A program made the translations under genes and the position numbers. From assembly GCA_009760855.2 (NCBI GenBank), contig WPIO01000053.1:1050001-1114000 (forward strand): a stretch of 64,000 nt of DNA, read 5' to 3'. This DNA comes from Cristatella mucedo. Lineage: Eukaryota > Bryozoa > Phylactolaemata > Cristatellidae. This document shows, in pieces, positions 58,827 through 64,000 of the stretch (the stretch's first letter is position 1; every line of letters begins with the position of its first letter). The notes under the pieces are model-generated. The model saw only the letters and a list, made by a program, of their open reading frames with translations, had not been told where the DNA came from and searched no databases.

Positions 58827-60910
58827 CAATAACCTAGCCAAGACAGAAACTCGGAGCTAGTTCAATATTTTGCAAGCCACCGTGGAAGAAAATTCCTAAT
58901 CTGAGATAGGAATCCGACGTGATGGCTAGCTGTGGAAGCAGTCCTCTCAACGAAGCTTTCAAAAATGTAGGCAGTTTTCGAAGACGAGACTACAATTCTG
59001 AGAACTTGGTAGTGGTCACATGACATCACCTCCTATTAGAAGAGCCACACCCTTTGGCTGTCCTGTAAGTAGCAGTTCCGTTGTATCGTCGTTTGGTTTG
59101 CGGAAATTTGCCTACATCCAGGATCAAATTTTGTAAGGCGAGCGTTTATCTGAGGCAGCAGTAGATTCCGATGGTTTGAATGACAAATACAGCTGCGTAT
59201 CATCAGCTTAAAAGTGATAGCCTATTCCAAGGGTCTGAATCACTTTTTCCAGCTTGAGTATAAATGGAAAACAGCAATGGACAAGAGGACGTGCCCCTTG
59301 AGGGATTTCACAGGTGACTGGTCTTGTTAATGAGACCTGACGTCCACACGACAAGCATTGAACACAATGGGACAAGTACGATTTGAACCACTCCAGTGCC
59401 TCGTCTGCGAGACCAATCGTTGTCCTCAATCATTCAAGTAGGACATCGTGATCAATAGTGCTGGAGGCAGCGGACAGATCCAGCTGCGCCAAGGTACGCG
59501 ACATTCCCGTCTTCGCTCCTGCATTGGATTTCATTAGTTACACGGATGAGAGCGGTTTCAGTGGACAGCTGTCGCTTGAACCCTGATTGATTTTTTTATG
59601 AGATTTCATTGCTTTCAATGCTTGCTACCAGTTACTTGGAGACAACTTCTTTTTAAGAATTTTCGGCAAAAAGGACGAAGAGAAACTGGGCGATAGTTTG
59701 CACAGATCTTTGTACCTAATCCAGGTTTTTTAAGTATATGCCTAAATTTGGCCGATTTGAAGGATCTTGGTACAACCTTTTTTCCAGAGAAGCATTGAAA
59801 ATCTTTGTTGTGGCTGGGCTAAGTTTCTCTGCCAGTAAAGGCCACACAGATGGTAGTATACGGTCTTAGGAGACGAGATCTTTTTACTAGACCTTACTAA
59901 TGTGAAAAATCGCATGCAGAAAGCTTGGAAAGATTTCTAAGGTCACAGGTTGCGATTCAGCAATTGCTTTAGTCGGAGGGGCATTTATGAAGGCAAAAAT
60001 ACGCACATATATTTCAGGGAGGAAGGGTGCAAAATTTTCGGCCGAGCCTTTAAAATAGGCGGGGTAAAATAGGCCTCTTATAATTTGCCAGCAAGTTGTG
60101 TACCGCCTTATAAATTTGTTTGGGGTCTGACTGGCAGGACTCCGGTTTTCGAGTGAAAACAGAAGTCCTTTTTTTCTAAGCTTCCGGGTTTTTACTCGGA
60201 GAAAGTCTTTGAAATCGGCTAGTAGATCTTCATCGCACTCAGGCTTCTTAAAACGGCATTAAGCTTGGACTTAACACGGCACATCTTTTAAAGTTTGTTT
60301 TGTAAATTGAAAGGGATCTCCACTCTTCTGTACTCGGACAGAATGTGTGAGAGTATGCTCGTCAAGGGCTGAGACTCCTAAGTGTTAGGTTCACTACATC
60401 AGTGAGGGTACGAAGGCTGTCGGTCGAGTCTTGGTGCAGATCAACAAGACCTACCTCATTTTCAGATTTCAACAATTTGTCCTTTTGAATGCTTTTTAAG
60501 TTTCGTCACTGGACATAATCGACGTTACCACGTACGCACAACGGAGCAGGAACAGTAAACGAGATCGAGCAACGATCCAAAAGGGTCAGCGGACACGCAA
60601 CAAGGTCAGTAGGGCAAGGTCACAGGGGCAGACATCCTTCGCGATAACTAGATCCGCCGATGTGAATGGTATCTGCGTAATGTGCGCCGCCCAGCGTGTG
60701 CGTGTTGGTGGATCTTTTTATATTCCTAGGGTGAAATACTGCTGAGAAATGCAAAGCATTTGTAAGTACTAACTCTTTAATGGGTGGAACAGAGCGCCAA
60801 GCAGTAGCACCACAAAGCGTAGCTGAGTGCAATAGAGTAGCCGAACTGATATATGTCTACGGCAATCAGTGTGTTTCGGTGCGTCGGGGCAGGACCACTG
60901 CCAATTAGTA

Positions 60911-61814
60911 CTGTAGTCTCCTGTTTAAGTACGCAACTCGAACCTGCGAAGCTTGTGCGTACCTAGCCGGTAGGTGCGTACTTTTTGGTACGCCGCGAAC
61001 TTTCCGAAAAAGCGATACAATTATTTCTATCTCAAGGATGTTCTTGACTTTTACGAACTTGACGAGGAGTAGAGAAGTCGAAAGAAAGATCAGGGGCGAA
61101 GATTTTGAGGAGGTGCTTCAGAGGTCTTTTACGGGAACCCAGCGAACCTGCTAGATGCTGCAAGTTACGTGAAAGAGGCCTGGGAGTTGGTTTTGCCAAG
61201 CTCGATCCAAAATGCTTTCGTCAAGGTCGAACTAATGATTTTAGAACCAGAACTGGAGGTTGATAGCAAGGTTGAAGATGTGGGCATCGAACTTGCGAAG
61301 GCTTTCGAAGCGTTGAATTTATTTATCGCTTCATCAGAGCTGGAAGACATCGTTCACTTTGATGACGAGAAAAACGACGAATATGTTGCTGCGGTATTGG
61401 AAGATGTTGACGAGCTTTTAGAGTCGATGAAAATTGATAAAAATGTGATGGATGATGATGACGACGTTAATCCTCAAGATTTCAATGCCGGTTTAGAAAG
61501 TGGAGTTGTATTTCAGGGGCTCGAATCCTTTTATAAGCAGATTCTCTACATCAAGGATCAGCCGCTGTACTTTGAAGTTTAAATTGACGTCGATAATACA
61601 TTCAATGATCTTAAGAAATTGTTTGAATCATTTCAGAGCAAGATCCGGGCGGTCTCCCTCAAAGCCAAATACAAGAAACTTCTAAACCTGCACCAAATGA
61701 CGATTCCTGACAGGTTTAACGAATAAATCTTGAACCCAGAATTTTAGGGGGAAATCTGCGTACTTCGCCGGGATGCGTACTTACATAGGTTCGTACTTAA
61801 GCGGGATGCTATTG
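60911..61814 (+). mobile_element. Tigger-like DNA transposon, internally deleted, about 904 bp
   Basis: Both ends are flanked by TA (60909-60910 and 61815-61816). The left end (CTGTAGTCTCCTG...TTAAGTACG) and the reverse complement of the right end (CAATAGCATCCCG...TTAAGTACG) are alike at about 17 of 23 positions. TA target sites and terminal repeats of this kind are typical of Tc1/mariner-pogo (Tigger) elements. The interior holds only a C-terminal transposase fragment, so it is a deletion derivative that would need a helper. Confidence 0.7.
61109..61582 (+). pseudogene. Tigger/pogo-like transposase fragment (C-terminal part)
   Basis: The frame is open from 61109 to the TAA ending at 61582. 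It begins after a stop and contains NLLDAASYVKEAWELV followed by PSSIQNAF. This resembles the segment after the DDE catalytic core of Tigger/pogo (DDE_1) transposases, where a tryptophan-centred AW helix precedes 'TI.NCF'. It continues with a strongly acidic tail including DDDDD. The HTH DNA-binding domain and catalytic Asp residues are absent, so this copy cannot catalyse transposition. It sits inside an element with matched inverted ends (60911-61814). The assignment rests on motif resemblance by eye. Confidence 0.6.
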
Positions 61815-61816
61815 TA

Positions 61817-62662
<846 letters not shown>

Positions 62663-62857
62663 CGCTTTGGAAGACCAGTAGCTTTGACGTACATGCATAC
62701 ACTCTGACATCTCTCATCGAGTTAGGAATTGACCGAATATATCGCTGAGCCAGAGATAATTCAGCGTGCGGACAAGCACTCCAGATCTAGCAGTCAACAG
62801 TAAGATCTGAAAGTCAACGGTGTCACATGCTGCCGATGAGTCTACGAGTAAAAGTAA

Positions 62858-63045
62858 ATACTAGTTTATTTAACCGCCTCTTTTGCATAGTGACAGAAGA
62901 GCCTTTACGCCTATCACCACCGCTTGCATCTGCAATAAAGTATTGCCCACCGCAGGATTTGAACTCACGACCTCACAACCGAGGTCGTGAGCCGAGGTCG
63001 TGATAAGCAACCGCCTTACCTAGTGTGCAATCACAGTACCCACAA
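62858..63045 (-). mobile_element. SINE-A copy
   Basis: TTTAACCGCCTCTTTTGCAT, CCCACCGCAGGATTTGAAC, then a duplicated GAGGTCGTGA segment at 62980-63003 and the head. The ATTT tail is short. Confidence 0.85.
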
Positions 63046-63084
63046 ATAGGCCTTGCCCTGATCACTGTCGTACAGAAGATTAAT

Positions 63085-63805
63085 ACTTTGAGCTGCATAA
63101 CATTGCTAAAATTCGGGCTTGCTTAGACAAGGATACTACATCAAAATTGGTCAATGCATTCGTGACATCCCGCCTCGACTACGTTAGCTCACTGCTTACT
63201 GGTCTACCAGCCTGTGCAATCTGGCGCTTACAGTTGGTGCACAACTCTACAGCTAGGCTCGTCTTTCGTGGGCGTTGCAGTTGCCATATGACACCACTTC
63301 TCGCCGACCTCCATTGGCTCCCAGTCAAGCAGAGTATTGACTTCAAGGTTCTGACACTTACTTTTAGGTCTCTTGATTCTCTTGCTCCAGCCTACCAATC
63401 AAAACTACTTCCCAACCGGCGAAGAATCGTACAAGCCGCTGTTCTGAATCGAATCGCTTAGCCATCACCTCGTGCGAACCTGAAAACTATTGGAGACCGT
63501 GCTTCTAGTTCCCATGCTCCCAAAGCTTTGAGCTCACTACCGACGCACGTCGAAACGTTCGCTGACATGACGACAATTAAGAAGAAGCTTAAGACGCACC
63601 TGTTCAATACTGCATTTTGTAGATCATTGAGATTCCTCTTTTGTGTGTATATAACCATGTTATTCATTTTGTTTGTTTATCAAGCAGGATTTTACTCACC
63701 ATTCAATTGCATTTACCTTTGCAGCAAATGTAAAGTGCCTAGAGAGATTAAGTTCTCTGAGGGCGCTTTATCAAGTGCATTGTTATTATTATTATTATTA
63801 TTATA
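63085..63805 (+). mobile_element. LINE-A copy, 5'-truncated, diverged subfamily
   Basis: It encodes LHNIAKIRACLDKDTTSKLVNAFVTS-like sequence up to LKTHLFNTAF, with a stop at 63459, followed by a shortened 3' UTR, hairpin and (ATT)n. Differences from other copies are spread throughout, so it represents an older branch. Confidence 0.82.
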
Positions 63806-63867
63806 TACGTTCTTACACTCCATCTGCTGCTAGCAAAGGTTACCACCAATCATTTGGTAAGGCTTTT

Positions 63868-63950
63868 TATACAGCACCAGTAAAGGGCCTAAAAAGAGAT
63901 TCAGTTCTCTGGGGGTGCTATACAAATGTATCAATAATGATACTAATAAT
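63868..63950 (+). mobile_element. LINE-A or SINE-B terminal hairpin fragment
   Basis: AGGGCCTAAAAAGAGATTCAG with GTTCTCTGGGGGTGC forms the shared tail hairpin, followed by an ATACTAATAATA-like end. It is too short to tell the two families apart. Confidence 0.55.
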
Positions 63951-64000
63951 ATCAAGCAGAACAGCTTTGGGGGAATGGTTAGCTCGATCTCCCAATTGGA

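Larger units (their letters stand above)
57385..60840 (-). mobile_element. LINE-B copy reaching into the endonuclease domain, with two nested insertions
   Basis: From right to left on the minus strand: remnant of the endonuclease C-terminus (HTLGGAHYADTIHI... and DRCSISFTVPAP, about 60530-60730), the linker, RT (RTTIGLADEALEWFKSYLS at 59340-59429), then the C-terminal domain (SKVLALTHKARHSLVLSYRAE at 57790-57851) and 3' UTR to 57385. LINE-A interrupts it at 58066-58826 and a plus-strand LINE-B tail at 57893-57982. Stops and frameshifts occur throughout. It spans the most domains of any LINE here. Confidence 0.8.

Overview
This is nuclear DNA from an animal, most likely an invertebrate bilaterian; the sequence alone does not fix the phylum. 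Evidence: a spliced nuclear-receptor gene with GT-AG introns, many decayed L2/CR1-type LINEs, tRNA-derived SINEs with A and B boxes, hAT and Tigger DNA transposons, and abundant (GT)n, (CT)n and (CTGT)n microsatellites. Nothing looks bacterial, viral or organellar.

The only gene I recognise is a plus-strand nuclear receptor of the HR96/DAF-12 type. Its recognisable exons lie at about 28272-28616 (first zinc finger, P-box ESCKA), 32621-32738 (second zinc finger), 36972-37747 (DBD extension, long hinge, first part of the ligand-binding domain) and 38209-38697 (rest of the LBD, AF-2 helix, stop). The reading frame is kept across all three introns. An ATG-started polyQ open frame at 11617-11796 ends at a phase-0 donor and could be an N-terminal exon, but this is inference. 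A weak two-exon candidate lies at 8548-8921.

The rest is mostly repeats. LINE-A (at least 22 pieces, both strands) ends in a hairpin and an (ATT)n tail. LINE-B (nine pieces) ends in an ATTACATTACAT-like tail. SINE-A is tRNA-derived with an (ATTT)n tail. SINE-B is tRNA-derived and its 3' end resembles the LINE-A tail hairpin, so LINE-A probably mobilised it. A 187-bp element at 16359-16545 closely matches the SPIN hAT family as I remember it, a family known for horizontal transfer among animals. A 904-bp Tigger-like element lies at 60911-61814. Nested insertions occur at 20.8, 30.9-31.7 and 57.4-60.8 kb.

Region by region: 0-11 kb, LINE/SINE debris and microsatellites; 11.1-11.5 kb, 13-bp and 15-bp minisatellites; 11.6-28 kb, LINEs, SINEs, SPIN and two unclassified repeat pairs; 28.3-38.7 kb, the receptor gene with repeat-filled introns; 38.7-51.5 kb, SINEs, LINE tails and a four-copy CCAAT repeat; 51.6-54.0 kb, a strongly diverged tandem array with a period near 172 bp; 54-64 kb, more LINE-A, a nested LINE-B, the Tigger element and a (CTCTGT)n array. 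The receptor would be the only functional product; the transposable elements are broken by stops, frameshifts, truncation or insertions.
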